From assembly GCF_963576675.1 (NCBI RefSeq), contig NC_088917.1:30224501-30288500 (forward strand): 64,000 nt of DNA. The letters are read 5' to 3'. Position numbers and translations under genes: made by a program. The DNA comes from Euphorbia lathyris. Taxonomy: Eukaryota > Streptophyta > Magnoliopsida > Malpighiales > Euphorbiaceae. This document shows, piece by piece, positions 34,815 through 45,966 of this stretch. Under the pieces are notes generated by a model. It did not search any database, had not been told where the DNA came from, and saw only the letters and a program-made list of their open reading frames with translations. Numbering within the stretch: position 1 is the stretch's first letter; each line of letters opens with the position of its first letter.

Positions 34815-34850
34815 CTACGTGGGGCGTACCAGTGTGTACGCTCCGTGCAG
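34815..34850 (-). repeat. Ninth inverted 11-mer pair of the outer element
   Basis: Arms ACGTGGGGCGT (34817) and ACGCTCCGTGC (34838) start 21 bp apart. With the Athila-like insertion and its duplicated AAGCT removed, this pair lies about 72 bp from the pair at 13607 and completes the third triplet. Confidence 0.8.
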
Positions 34851-35202
34851 ATATTTGGAAAAAATGGGATTAGTTTTTCATATTGTGGGTTTTGTATTAA
34901 AAATGGACGAAACAATCTCGAAAGAAAGGAATGCGTTAAGTTTGTTTAAAAACCGAAAGAAAACGAAAACACGAAAGAAAAATTTAGAAGACGATGAAAA
35001 TACACACGAAGAAAAATAAAAGTAATCTGAAAAATGTATATGATACATATAGACAAAAGGTTTGGGAAATGCAAACCGGGGCTACGTTTATAGTCGGAGT
35101 AGCTCGACTTTCTCGGTGGGTGTGCTTATTGCAAGATATCCGAATCGGAACCCAATGGATCCGAGCTGTGACTGTTAAGAAGAGTTATTGCTTGCCCGGA
35201 TT

Positions 35203-36582
35203 CTATATTCTTAGCCCGCGGGTTTTGCTCGGTATTAAATCCCTGCAAAACACTTCATTGTCGGCAAGACGGGTTAGAATGTCCTTTAACAAGGAAGTTA
35301 CTGATTGGCCTTGCACGTTGTTGGGAGGTTGGGCATTCTGACCGCCGGGGGCGCTTTGGGATTGCCCTAGCCTGTGCTCCCTATATTCTTGGTGGAACTC
35401 GGGTGGGGGCCTCAATACGTTATTGTTATTACCGTATGACAGATTAGGATGTTGGTATCGAGGTCTCCACCCGTTATCGTTATTATTGTGGTGGTTAGGA
35501 TAGGAGTTTGAGTTAAAGTTGTACCTTTGGTTACCTCCTACGTAACTTACGTTCTCGGTATCACCGACAAAAGGGGTGCCGGTGTTGCAATTTCTTCCGT
35601 CGTGATCACCACCACAATGGTTGCACATCAGTACCTGTGCATCTTTGTTGAGGCTCAATTATGCTATTAAGGCATCTAGTTTCTTGTTCATCTCAACCAT
35701 GGAACCCTTTGGAGCCTCCTTTTCCATGGCGAACGCTTGATGTCTCGGGGGTCCGACAAGCCGATCTTCTTGCCATTGAACGCTTTTTCTTGCGAGCTCA
35801 TTGATGAGCTTATATGCTTCGCTTGCTGATTTCCTGAATAGGTCCCCACCTGCTGCGGAATCCATGGTAGCACGATTAGTAGGCGTTAAACCATGATAAA
35901 AAGTACTTACAAGATCGTGCTTGGGGATGTCGTGGTGTGGGCAACTTCGAAGCAATTTTCGAAACCTCGCCCAAGCCGCATGAAGGGCTTCGTACTCGAG
36001 TTGTCGAAAGGAAGTGATATCATTGCGCAACTTCACCGTCTTGGAATGTGGGAAGTAATAGGAGAGGAACTCCTTTTCAATCTCGACCCATGACATAATT
36101 GATCCCGCCTCCAACGAGTGCAACCATTCCAATGCTTGACCTGTCAAGGAGAAAGGAAAAAGCTTTAGACGTACGGCTTCAACCGGAACACCATTTTGCC
36201 GAGAAGTATCGGCACACATAAGAAATTTATCAAGATGTTCGTTAGGTTTCTCATGAAGTTCTCAACCAAATTGACCGAGTTGTTGAATCAATTGGATCAT
36301 GCTTGTCTTAATCTCATAGGTGTTGGCCGGGATGGTGGGAGCGACGATTCCGTTGCGATTTTGGGGCCTATGTGGAGCAAGGATTTCCATCATCATTCTT
36401 GTGTCATTGCCCCCTCCATTTCGGATGTTGTTCACGGGTTGGACGGGCGGTCTTTGGTTTACCTCGGGTTGGTTGGCTTCATTGTTGAGGTTGGCCATCT
36501 TTTCTCTCCAGATCCTACAAAGAGTACGTTCAATTTCAAGATCAATAGGAACGAGAGTACCACTTCGAGATCGGGTGTACAT
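35203..36582 (-). pseudogene. gag: gag of the outer Athila-type element, two stops
   Basis: One minus-strand frame runs from 36582 to 35203. It is broken by an in-frame stop just below 36262 (TGA) and another just below 35659 (TAA). The Athila/gypsy gag core is clear: VRLKLFPFSLTGQALEWL near 36170, then the E-F-L-S-Y-Y-F-P block and the 'FYHGLTP' segment near 35890. A zinc knuckle CNHCGGDHDGRNC lies near 35585-35623, followed by an Asn-rich tail. No protease or reverse transcriptase follows: after the gag stop the interior becomes noncoding. The gene would have supplied a capsid-like protein, perhaps for mobilisation by an autonomous relative's enzymes. Confidence 0.85.
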
Positions 36583-36719
36583 AAACTACAGAAATGAATA
36601 AAGAAAATTTAAGTACACGAAGAATGTTGTTAGTAGAAGTTGATATAAACAATTTATACAAAAAGAATGCTTAGACTAACAATAAAACGTTTTTGTCTAA
36701 TATTGCAAGAAATTATAAA

Positions 36720-36737
36720 TCCCCGGCAACGGCGCCA
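36720..36737 (-). other. Primer-binding site of the outer element
   Basis: On the minus strand it reads TGGCGCCGTTGCCGGGGA, six bases after the end of the right LTR, the same spacing as in the nested Athila-like element. The orientation fixes the right LTR as the 5' LTR. Confidence 0.88.
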
Positions 36738-36743
36738 AAAACT

Positions 36744-38408
36744 TAATGAGTTTCCGGTAGAGTGATAATAATATGACGATAAGTACGTGCTAGGGTTATG
36801 GATATGATCTTTCTAAGTGCTTTAACTCTACTGAACGCTACTACGTAGGGGCAAGTGTACCCCGTCGTATCAAGTAATAATCCGGTTAAGACCAGGTATC
36901 GAATCCACGGGATTTATATCTACAAGTATTAAACTACTCGGTTTTACACGTTATCTAAGCGGTGAATACTTTAGCTTGGGTTTGGTGACAACTATAAACT
37001 ACTCCTAAACTATGGGTGAGACAATTTTCATGTATTTCAAGCCCTTTTAGAGTGATACGGATAATGATGAGATATAACACATGAAAAACAACACGAAACA
37101 TATACGATTAATAATTTACTCTTGCAAAGACGACTATTTATAGACCGAACAACTCCGTGAGGTTCTAGAGTCGTGATTTTCCCTTAAGGCGACTCTAATT
37201 CTTAGGATCAGAAACTAGGGCTCGTAAGTTCTGTGGCTCGTCAATTCCTATGGTTTCCGGATTGTCAACTCTGGTAAGGCAACACCTATGTGATTCCTAA
37301 TAGATTTCGGAGCTCGTAAACGACCTACACAACAATCAATTATAAGTATCAAAGCAAGCAATAAACAATAACACGTATAGTGAAAACGGAATTGTAAATC
37401 ATGTATTATAAATATGGATTACGAAAATACAGAATACAACCAAGCCTAGTACATAGAAAGAGTACAAGCTAATTAACGAGTAGAAAGGGAAGAAGAATCG
37501 GCCCTTAGGACTAGCTAACCGGACTCAAAGTCGTCTCTTAGGACTTTGGAGGTGGAACTTTCGAGCTTGGTGAATACGGATGGAACGGAACTTCGGCGGA
37601 GTAACGGGAGGATTATACAAGCTCTCAAGGTGTGGGGAACTTTAGTACATGGAAAATTGAATGAGGAAATGAGTGCTAATCACTCTTATTTATACATCAA
37701 GCTCGGGGGTAGAATCGTAAATACACAAGTTACATTATTTCTGCAGTTTTCCCATGGCACGCCCCACGTGGACAGGCAGACGCCCCGCGTGTATGCCCAT
37801 TCCGTTGATAATTTCTGGCATGTGGATCAGATTCAGTCTTGTTATTTGAACCACGCCCCACGTGGATAGGTAGACGCCCCGCGTGTTTGCCCATTCCGTT
37901 GATAATTGCCTGCGTGTGGATCAGATTCAGACCTGTTGTCATAACTACGCCCCGCGTAGGTTGGCGTACGCCCCACGTGGTTGAGCCTCTGAAGTTCAAT
38001 AGCTTGAATCATGCCTTTGACGCCCCGCGTGGCTTGGAAAACGCCCCGCGTACCTAAGCTCCTGAAACTTTAGATTGAAGAATTACTCATGTACGCCCCG
38101 CGTGGTGTCTGTTGACTTCTGTGATTGAGAGGGCATTGTTTTAAGCCCCGCGTGGTTGCTTCTGCGCCCCGCGTGTGCGTTTTACTCCTTAACTTGTACA
38201 TGCGAAATACAATTCTCGAGAGCCGAGTTAGCTTGACGTTTATTTTTCTGAAATTAATCAAAAACAAAGGAAATTAACCAAAAGCATAAAATTTGTTTTT
38301 ATTTTGTTATTTTATTAAAAACACATTATTTTTGTAATTAAACTTACTTATTTAGTCCAAATTAAACCGTAAATCACGCTAAAAGATAGGGACAAAACGT
38401 CCCTATCA
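36744..38408 (-). repeat. 5' LTR of the outer element
   Basis: 1,665 bp, uninterrupted. The outer end on the minus strand is TGATAGGGACG, matching TGGTAGGGACG in the other LTR. The inner end has lost its consensus CA (plus strand TAATGAG against TGATGAG in the left LTR). Confidence 0.88.
37759..38174. repeat. Paired 11-mers in the right outer LTR
   Basis: Motifs start at 37759/37780, 37853/37874, 37947/37968, 38020/38041 and 38143/38164, each pair exactly 21 bp apart, plus a single copy at 38093. The spacer is always 10 bp but its sequence varies. Some members read CCACGT in place of CCGCGT. Confidence 0.9.
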
Positions 38409-38413
38409 GAAAT

Positions 38414-39009
38414 GTGCATGCAAATACACATATAAATACTTGAACTTAAGTTTTAAAGTCATGTTAAAAACTAAATCATAAAAACCCTAATTAATAAAAT
38501 GCATGGCAAAAAACCCCAATAAAAAACTAATTTCTAGAAAATACTGAGTTATATATAGATATATATGCATAAAAACTCAAAAGGGTAGTTGATAGTTACT
38601 TTTGCAAAGAAAAGAAGAATAACACAAATAGGACTCAATTTCTTGCCCATAATCTTCCTAGCTTTGACCTATGCTAGAGTGCTCCAAATCAAAATCTCAT
38701 CGTTCATAATATGCATTAGGGTGTCTAGCACCTACTGTATAAAAAATTAGCTCGATCAAATTGTTCAATCGTTGGATATCATAACAACATTACAGCTGGG
38801 TAGTTTAGGATGAAAGAAGATGAAGATGGAGAAGATGAAGATGAAATGTTTGGGGGAAAACAATGTAGCTGATGTGCACAAAATGCATGCCTTGAAATGT
38901 GATATTTAGAGTCCTATAAGGGAAAATATCTCTTTTGATCCCCTAAAATCTAAATTCTTTTAAAACTTGCCCTAAACGTTTAATTTATACTTAAAGCATG
39001 AAATTAGCC
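38414..39009. other. Intergenic, no gene seen
   Basis: AT-rich sequence between the outer retroelement and the hAT remnant, with a GAAGATGAAGATG-type purine run near 38815-38850. Nothing recognisable. Confidence 0.4.
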
Positions 39010-39017
39010 TCCAAACT

Positions 39018-40278
39018 TAGGGATATCAATATGGGTCACGACACGATAACACGATTCGCGTAACACGGAAATTAAACGAATTAGGGTTGAGATAAATGGT
39101 TTTTGGTCATAAATGGGTCGACACGCCTAACCCATAAAATAAATGGGTCGGGTCACAGGTTGACTCGCGAATTCGTTGTAACCCATATAATTTAGACGAG
39201 TCTATGGGTCGTGTCAACCCAACTCGCGAACCCACCTAACCCGACACATATAACCCATATAACCCATATATCATGTAAATATAAAAAAAGTTTTATGGAT
39301 ATTAAAGTAATTTTAAATTTTAACCCTAATATATATATATATATATATATACATATTAGTAGATTACAAAACACGTTAGGTTTTTAACTTTCTTTCTCTA
39401 ACAATTTGTGATGTCTGCCTCTCTTCATTGACATCCGGTGAACACTTCAGTCTCTAGCCACAAGTAAGTCTTTTGTTGAGTCAACTTCTAGTAGGATATG
39501 TCTAACTTCTGATTGTTGGTATTCTATTATAACAGATGGGTGACATTTTATTGATAAAGATTGGAATATCCAAATGAGAATTTTAAACTTTTGTTATTTG
39601 ACTCCTCCACATAATGGTGTAGCTTTGTGTGAAAAAATTCACAATTTCTTGTATTGTTGGAAAATTGATGGTAAGATTTTTTCACTCACTTTGGATAATG
39701 CAAGTTTAAATGATACATATGTGGACTTGTTGAAAAAATTATTGAATAGCAAGGGTGGTCTATTAAACCGTGTAGATTTTTTCATATGAAATGCTCTGCT
39801 CACATTCTAAATTTAATAGTTCAGGATGGGTTGAAAGAAATTGATGACTTAATTGGAATGCATTGAATCAAAAACTAATGAATAAGATACTAATTCTGTT
39901 GTTGTTTAAGTTGAATTGAATGTTTTAGTTTATTTGTTATTTGGAATTGAAATTTTTTATTTTGTTTGTAAGTTTTGGATTTTAAACTTGTTATCTTGTT
40001 GAATTTGTTTTGTTAGTTTTATTAGATTTTATTTTTTTATATACAATTATGCATGTTCTTATTTTCTTTTTCATTTGGTTTAGTTGAATATTTTTTTTAG
40101 TATGGAGTTGCAAAATTAAATGGGTTAGCCAGGTTGACACGTTCAACCCGCTTCTTACACGAATCGTGCCGAGTCGATCCATTTATTAAATGGGTTGGGT
40201 CATGGTTGGGATAAATAGGTCACCTGAGTAAGTCGACACGACACGTTTACAACCCGCGAACCCATATTGACACCCCTA
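39018..40278 (+). mobile_element. Degenerate hAT element, 1.26 kb, TSD TCCAAACT
   Basis: The left end TAGGGATATCAATATGGG and the complement of the right end TAGGGGTGTCAATATGGG are inverted repeats. The 8-bp duplication TCCAAACT at 39010-39017 and 40279-40286 is the hAT signature. Subterminal regions are rich in 'cgacac', 'gacccg' and 'ggtcg' repeats, as usual for plant hAT elements. A short broken transposase remnant lies inside, so this is an internally deleted, non-autonomous copy. Confidence 0.88.
39532..39866 (+). pseudogene. hAT transposase fragment (RICESLEEPER type), broken
   Basis: The central part of a plant hAT transposase is readable: HFIDKDW, RILNFCYL, then GVALCEKI and the FSLTLDNAS segment near 39680-39705, where the aspartate belongs to a conserved hAT block. 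A TGA at 39541-39543 interrupts the start, and near 39775-39785 the frame shifts to give a CSAHILNLIVQDG segment typical of the family. The BED zinc finger and the C-terminal dimerisation domain are missing. It is a fossil without function. Confidence 0.85.
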
Positions 40279-40286
40279 TCCAAACT

Positions 40287-41089
40287 ATATCCATGATATC
40301 CAATTTATTCATTAATTATCTACAAGCTATGATATAATTTAATATTGGAGTATAACGACTAAAAATTAAGGATGCGTACATTATAAAATTAATATATTGC
40401 AATTATAAGTTCATATATGCTCTTTTAAGAAAAAAAAAAGTTCATATATGCTTAAATATGCAAAAAAAAAAAAAAAAATTGCTTTCAAAAAAATTTGATA
40501 AAAATAAATGAAGAAAGTATTTCCTTTGAAATACTATACAATTAAGTACTAGTATAAAAAAGAATTAAAGACACAAGCACATTAATTTAGAAAGAGAAAA
40601 AAACGTTGGAAATGAAAAGGTAAAACATAGCATTAATTACTTTTAGAATGCTATACATATTTTAAGTATAAGGTTATTCTATCTTTAAAATTTCTATACA
40701 AATAGCAAAGTCCAAAACGCAAACCCCATCAAGATTTAACAGTTGAAAGAAACTTACTTGATATAAAACTCATACTTCCATCGATAAACTTAAAAAAAAC
40801 GCAATAATATCCTTTTAACTCTCTTTTTTCTTTTTAATCTAATTTAATCATTCAGTACAATACATATAGAATATATCTATAATTATATCTGATATAATCA
40901 TAGACAAACATGACTCACTTTTTTATAGATTTGCTTTCAACTTGACTAACATTAGTAGCAACAAGAAGAAATCATCTAACAACATAAACTAACACAATTT
41001 ATTACTTTATTTTTCTTTTATTCTGATGTAAGAAATTAGGGCAAGATCAAAATAGGGATACTGAGAAATTGGGCATTGGAACAAAGTTT
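40287..41089. other. Intergenic, no gene seen
   Basis: Very AT-rich, with A-runs near 40430 and 40462-40477. 'ttcatatatgct' occurs twice within about 45 bp, at 40411-40422 and 40441-40452. No recognisable feature. Confidence 0.4.
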
Positions 41090-41878
41090 GGAGGAGTAGC
41101 CAATTTTGGTCATCTTGCCACAAATTTTCTAGCTCAAACATGTTTTACATTGACGTTGAACTTGGATTTCTCCTTCCGATTAAGAATCATATGAATAATA
41201 GCGACGGATTTAAACAGAATCCTCGCAAATAATGCTTGTTCACGCATCTACACTTCTTGCATATGAATAGACTCAATGCAATATTCTCCAAAACTCCTTA
41301 TAAAGAACTCTTTTAATTCCCATTCACTCACATGATACCCTTTCGAGAACATGACGAACATGGTCCTATCTTCCGAGAGAAGAAGAACATGGTCATCTCT
41401 ATTAACCAACAATACAACATTCTCATGATCGTGTCTCATATTTTCATAGTTGAGTGATGTTTTCTGGTTATGTAGGGTTTGTTGCATTATATCAATGAAT
41501 GCTTGAATACACACGTACCGAATAGCTTTTCGTGACGCATTCAGTTGCATGCCCTCTATGATCAATGAAAATTTTGAGAGAGATTGCTTTATCCATCGAA
41601 CTTTGCATCAAAGGGATATCCATGTGCTGGTACATGAATTCGTCGATGTTAATGCACTTAAGACATAGGATTGCCTCTTCGGAGATTTGGTTTATGAGAG
41701 TGAATGGTAAGGATAAGATTTTCACGACAACTTTGTTGAAACCTAGCTTTTCCAACCACAACCATAATGCTACCACTTGCATTGATTCCACCGGATCTCT
41801 TTATAGATTCAGCATTAAGAAGCTATAAAGCTCTTTATCAATCCTATGAAACGCCTTCAATTCCTCCATCGAAGTCAT
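41090..41878 (-). pseudogene. Broken plant gene with an RRM-like C-terminal domain
   Basis: Minus strand, starting at ATG 41878-41876. The N-terminal part has a motif with ESMQVVALWLWLEKLGF near 41785-41735, which I associate with a family of plant proteins of unknown function. The C-terminal part has TMFVMFSKGY and the F-G-x-Y-C-I-E-S-I-H-M-Q-E-V segment, then ALFARI, resembling a divergent RNA-recognition fold. Breaks: TAA at 41804-41802, a frame change near 41560, TAG at 41250-41248, and two more stops near the C-terminal end (about 41105-41145). The coding path is otherwise uninterrupted without introns, so it may be a retrocopy or a decayed single-exon gene. I cannot name the family with certainty. 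Confidence 0.7.
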
Positions 41879-43740
41879 CTCGTAAACCCTACAAATAAAT
41901 TTTCTCAGTAGCTTAGATGTACACTAACCTTGTGAGTTTGAGTTTCCAACTCAATTTATAGGCAATGGAAGCAAATTGGAAAACAAAGATGCTCAAGTAA
42001 TTTGAGAAGTTGTGCCTAATTAGTCTTTAGGTGTGTTATTGGAAATTTGTTGGACACGCATTTTTAAATTTGAGAAATTGATTTGTTTATGGAAATAATT
42101 AATAAGTCAACTCTCTTTCTAAAGCAACAAAAGATGGCCATTCAAATCCGAGCATAAAAAATCTGGCATATACGAAATTTTTACAAATGGTCAATAAAAA
42201 ATCTGGCACAAGTAATTATTAGTTAACTGAATGTGCTTCGTTAGAGAAATCAATCTTATCTCTTTAACAAACAACCAAAAAGTAATATTATAATAGGTCT
42301 AAACCCGAAATCAAATATTTCCCCTAAATTAATTTGTAGTGGTATATATTCCGATCATAAAATTAACATATGTCAGAAGAACGACTAAAATCACGACTAA
42401 ATATGTTGTTCAGTAGCCGAAATCAAAATATAGATTCGGAATAAATATGTTACCTAAATTAGTTTATAACGATATATATGTTACGCAGAAGAAATCACGA
42501 CTAAATATAATAAGTCTGTAGTTGAAATCAAATAGATTCGAAATAAAGAAATTTATGAAATTACTTTATAACGTTATATGTTCCAATCATGTAGAACTGA
42601 CATATGTAAAAAAGAACGATTTACTTAAGAGTAAATATTTTGTTTGATACAAATTCCAAAGCTATCATTGATTGTTTGAAAATAATAAATTATCATTTGA
42701 TACAAATTCCAATATTCCTTAAATCACTCTTATAAAAAAAAATATTACTTAAATCACGAGTAAATATTTATATAAAAAAATTTAAAAATATTATTATTGA
42801 TAATGTACAATCTATATGTAATATGAAATTATAATAATGATATAGCTAAAATGTCACTTTCCCTTTTTTTAGTGATAAAAAATATAATATAATATATTAA
42901 TTTTAATTATATTATTATATTTATCTATAAAAAAACTATTTAAAGGAAACATAAAAATAAAATAATAAAATTTAATTTAGACAATATCTTTATATCATTA
43001 ATTTTAATTATTAAATTAAATTATTTTTTAATATTTATATGTCAAGATGAACCAAAAACTAGTTAATATATACCCTTTCTAAATAGTTGAAATTAATTTT
43101 ACTTTTTCTTACACCAAAAAAAAAAGTAAAACAAAAAAAACATATAGGACAAAATTCATATTTTTTTTAATACATAAATGTAGACTACTCATGATAAATC
43201 AGCACTAAAAAATAAGCAATAATATAAAAAAAAAATAACAAAAAATTAACAAAATATGAGAAATATGATGGACTCTATAAAAGGCCCAATATAAACTTGT
43301 GCTTATTTCATGGGCTTATAGGAAGAATCTCATTGATATGAATGTGCTAAAAAAACAAGCAATTTTATTTACCCTCTGCTTCAGAATCCCACATGTCTCC
43401 TGCCTTTCTTTGCACCCAGCAGCCATTAGTTCTTGGATCATTACTATGCCTTTATCCTTTGCTAAAATATAAGATATTAAGCACTGAGCAGGCTCCACCA
43501 CCGCATACAGGGTAGAGTCTGTGAGGACACAGTGCCGAAACAACTCCAGCCATCCAGCCATCGGAGCTGGAGGGACAAAAACGCAGATAATATCCCCGAC
43601 GAATTCAAAACCCAAATTGCTCAACTAAATTTTCCCTTGCATGGTTTATAATTTTGTTTATCCTAATTTAATGGAGATTTTTTTTAACGGAGTGCAGCCG
43701 TAGAAATTTGCACCCCGCTTCTAAGGACTGGCTCCGTCCC
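41879..43740. other. Intergenic, AT-rich; no believable gene
   Basis: Strongly AT-rich from 42640 to 43260. A 102-codon open frame on the minus strand at 43316-43624 matches no family I recognise and has no supporting context. Degenerate tandem units occupy 42326-42660. Confidence 0.45.
42326..42660. repeat. Three degenerate tandem units of about 100-130 bp
   Basis: Units starting near 42326, 42456 and 42558 share 'aaattagtttataacgatat'-like starts and 'cgactaaatat' and 'gaaatcaaatagattcg' segments. The copies are well diverged. Confidence 0.55.
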
Positions 43741-43873
43741 TGTATTTATATATAGGGTGAAACATACATACATAAATGCACACAGAGAAAAGAGAGACTT
43801 GTTATAATAAGACAGTGAAACATTATGTCAATCACTTTAAACCATAGTACACAACACAAAAAGAAGAGTGATG

Positions 43874-43881
43874 CTGCATTT
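43874..43881 (-). terminator. Candidate poly(A) signal of the OXS3-like gene
   Basis: On the minus strand AATAAA occurs about 190 bp after the stop codon. Plant poly(A) signals are loose, so this is only a candidate. Confidence 0.4.
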
Positions 43882-44070
43882 ATTATATAATCATAGGAAC
43901 ATGCCAAGGTAATGGCATATCTATAGCTATAAATGCAAAGGGAGAAGAACCCAAATGAGAGCAATCTTCGATCTTCATAACCATAACTCTTCCTGACTTC
44001 CACATTTTTAGACCTAAACCTATATATGTCAGCCTAGCATACCGTCAATACCTTCCCCACGAATTGCACA

Positions 44071-45966
44071 TTAGTCATTACAATTTCCAGCAGCACTCTG
44101 TAGATCAGAAAACGAGAAGGATCGCCAAGGCGAGTTCCTTCGAGGAGGAGATGAACATGATCCGTAGACATGTGTTGGTTTTGCTCGTGGATGCAAGGGC
44201 GGACGGGAAGAGGAAGGTGAAGATGACCTCGACTCAGATTCCTCCATTATATTACTGCTTTTCGAGTAGTTTATAGGACACCTGTGATTTAATGCACTTT
44301 GATTAGAGATTGATGGCTTCTTTGATGTGCAACTTGCATCATTTTTGGAGGGCAAAGCGCGACTCTGATCGTCCCACACGTTACCCCGAGCTAATAGATT
44401 CTTGCGTTTTTTGGTATAGGGATTTTCGGGCTTTGCAAGATCTCGAACAGAGGAAGCAGAAGAGGCGTCTGCTAGACTTGTGAACGACTTTGACTTGCCA
44501 CTGTAAAACTTTGACATGCCTCTCCTGAATTATTAAGAAACCAAAACATTCAGCATCTTACACCAGAAACACATGCCTCTATATCAATATAGCAAGTGAA
44601 AAATGGAGACAAGAAGCAACAACAGTAAATTACACATATGACCACTCAACTTTGTCTTATTAACATTATGGTCACTCAATGTCAAAACTTGATATGACAA
44701 AGTCACTCAACTTTGACATTTATTAACATTATGACGCTTTATGAAAAGGGTTTCAAAATAATTTCACAACATCAAAATGAAAAGGTCTAAGTTTCAAAGT
44801 TGTTTAGAAACACGTCTTCCATGTTAATCACCATTTTCAGAGCATTTTCTCTCTCAACAGTCACTTTCGCTCTCACAACCAAACAAATTAAATGACATCA
44901 AAATCAAAAAGCTCAAGCTAGAATAGAGGGTTACCAAAAGGGCAAAATTGAGTGATTTTTATGTCAAATTTTGAATTTGAGTGGCCATAGCGTTAGTAAG
45001 TGCAAAGTTTGGTGGCCATGCATGTTATTTCCTAATTGAACTGAAAGCTTAAACTTATAATTAAAGATCTAATTTATATTACCATGTATTGCAATTTAAT
45101 CCACAAATAAGGTTACTAGAATTCAAACCCTTTTCACCAAAAGATCGTTGATACCATGTCATGAAATTAATTGAACCAAAAGCTTAAACCAATAGTTAAA
45201 GTCACAATGCTTAAACCATAGATGAACATATTTATGAAAGCAGCCTCTGAAACAGGTGAAGATCATGTCGAAAACTGAAGGACAGTTCCTCATGATCAAG
45301 CGCTTAGACAGCTAACACTATGACTTTAGTACCAGAATCAATCATCCCACACTTATTAATTTGTATTAGTAAAACATATCTCATTTTCCCAATACCAAAA
45401 CTTCTTCTCCCCAAAACTCAAAAGCCCCAATTTGATAGTATAAATTAAGCAAACAAGGTACCTTCCGCCCTATCCCCATCCAGTAAATACCAAATCATCT
45501 TTCAAATATCCTAGACAAGCCATTTTGCAATTTTCCAGTTAATGTAAAAAAAGAAAAAAAAAACAGTGACAGGTTTGAAGAATTGATAAACCCCAAACAA
45601 ATTACTCTTGAAATCACATATAAAACTCAAACCACATCAAATTTAATGAAAGACCCATCAGATTTAACAGTTGTAAGAAACTTACTTGATAGGCAAAACC
45701 TCCTCCAATGCAGCCATAGTATCCAAAGGTCCCTTATACAAGCTCTGAACCTCAGATACTTCAAATTCCTCGCCGGAATCTTCCCCATCCGACGACAAAT
45801 CACTATTTCTCCCAATCGAAGAAGAGCTGGAAGAATCATCATCATCCTCCGCCACCGGAAAACGGCGATCTCCCTGAAAAGCCCCTAAAAACGAAGGCAT
45901 ATCGTGAACAATAAAAGCAGAGCGCTGGACGGAATTCCCAGAGCTCCTGTGAAAAGCAATAGACAT
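44071..45966 (-). CDS. OXS3-like: OXIDATIVE STRESS 3 (OXS3) family protein, two exons
   Basis: The coding sequence joins 45966-45686 and 44524-44071 (minus strand), giving 244 residues. The intron has GTAAGT at its 5' end (45685 downward) and ATTCAG before 44524; the split lysine codon reads through correctly into the conserved block. Family hallmarks: acidic/serine block DDDDSSSSSSIG (residues 41-52), YKGPLDTM (77-84), the signature SKFYSGKSKSFTSLAD across the junction (98-113) and LAKPENPY (123-130), then a basic, serine-rich tail. The start at 45966 is chosen because upstream codons look like leader. An alternative upstream ATG at 46071 in the same frame would add 35 residues of unlikely composition. 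OXS3 proteins are nuclear, chromatin-associated and linked to tolerance of heavy metals and oxidative stress (family knowledge). Confidence 0.93.
44625..45032. mobile_element. MITE-like inverted repeat in the OXS3 intron
   Basis: About 408 bp. The left end (acacatatgaccactcaact...) and the complement of the right end (aacatgcatggccaccaaact...) match over roughly 90 bp with mismatches, both with reiterated 'cactcaa' units. The plan resembles the Mutator-type MITEs in this window. No convincing target duplication was found, so the exact borders are uncertain. Confidence 0.6.

Larger units (their letters stand above)
7304..38408 (-). mobile_element. Outer nested element: Athila-type, gag-only (TR-GAG-like), minus strand
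   Basis: LTRs at 7304-10779 and 36744-38408 are flanked by the 5-bp duplication GAAAT at 7299-7303 and 38409-38413. The element reads on the minus strand: 5' LTR on the right, then a primer-binding site, gag, a long noncoding interior and the 3' LTR on the left. Removing the nested Athila-like element leaves only about 4.8 kb of interior, in which no protease, reverse transcriptase or integrase is seen. That matches a non-autonomous terminal-repeat element with a GAG domain. The right LTR's inner terminal TG has become TA. Nested inside are a solo copia LTR and an Athila-like element that itself holds a copia element. Confidence 0.85.

Noticed and set aside
43316..43624. 102-codon minus-strand open frame
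   Set aside because: No recognised family, no neighbouring exons, and it lies in AT-rich intergenic DNA; kept only as an unassigned open frame.
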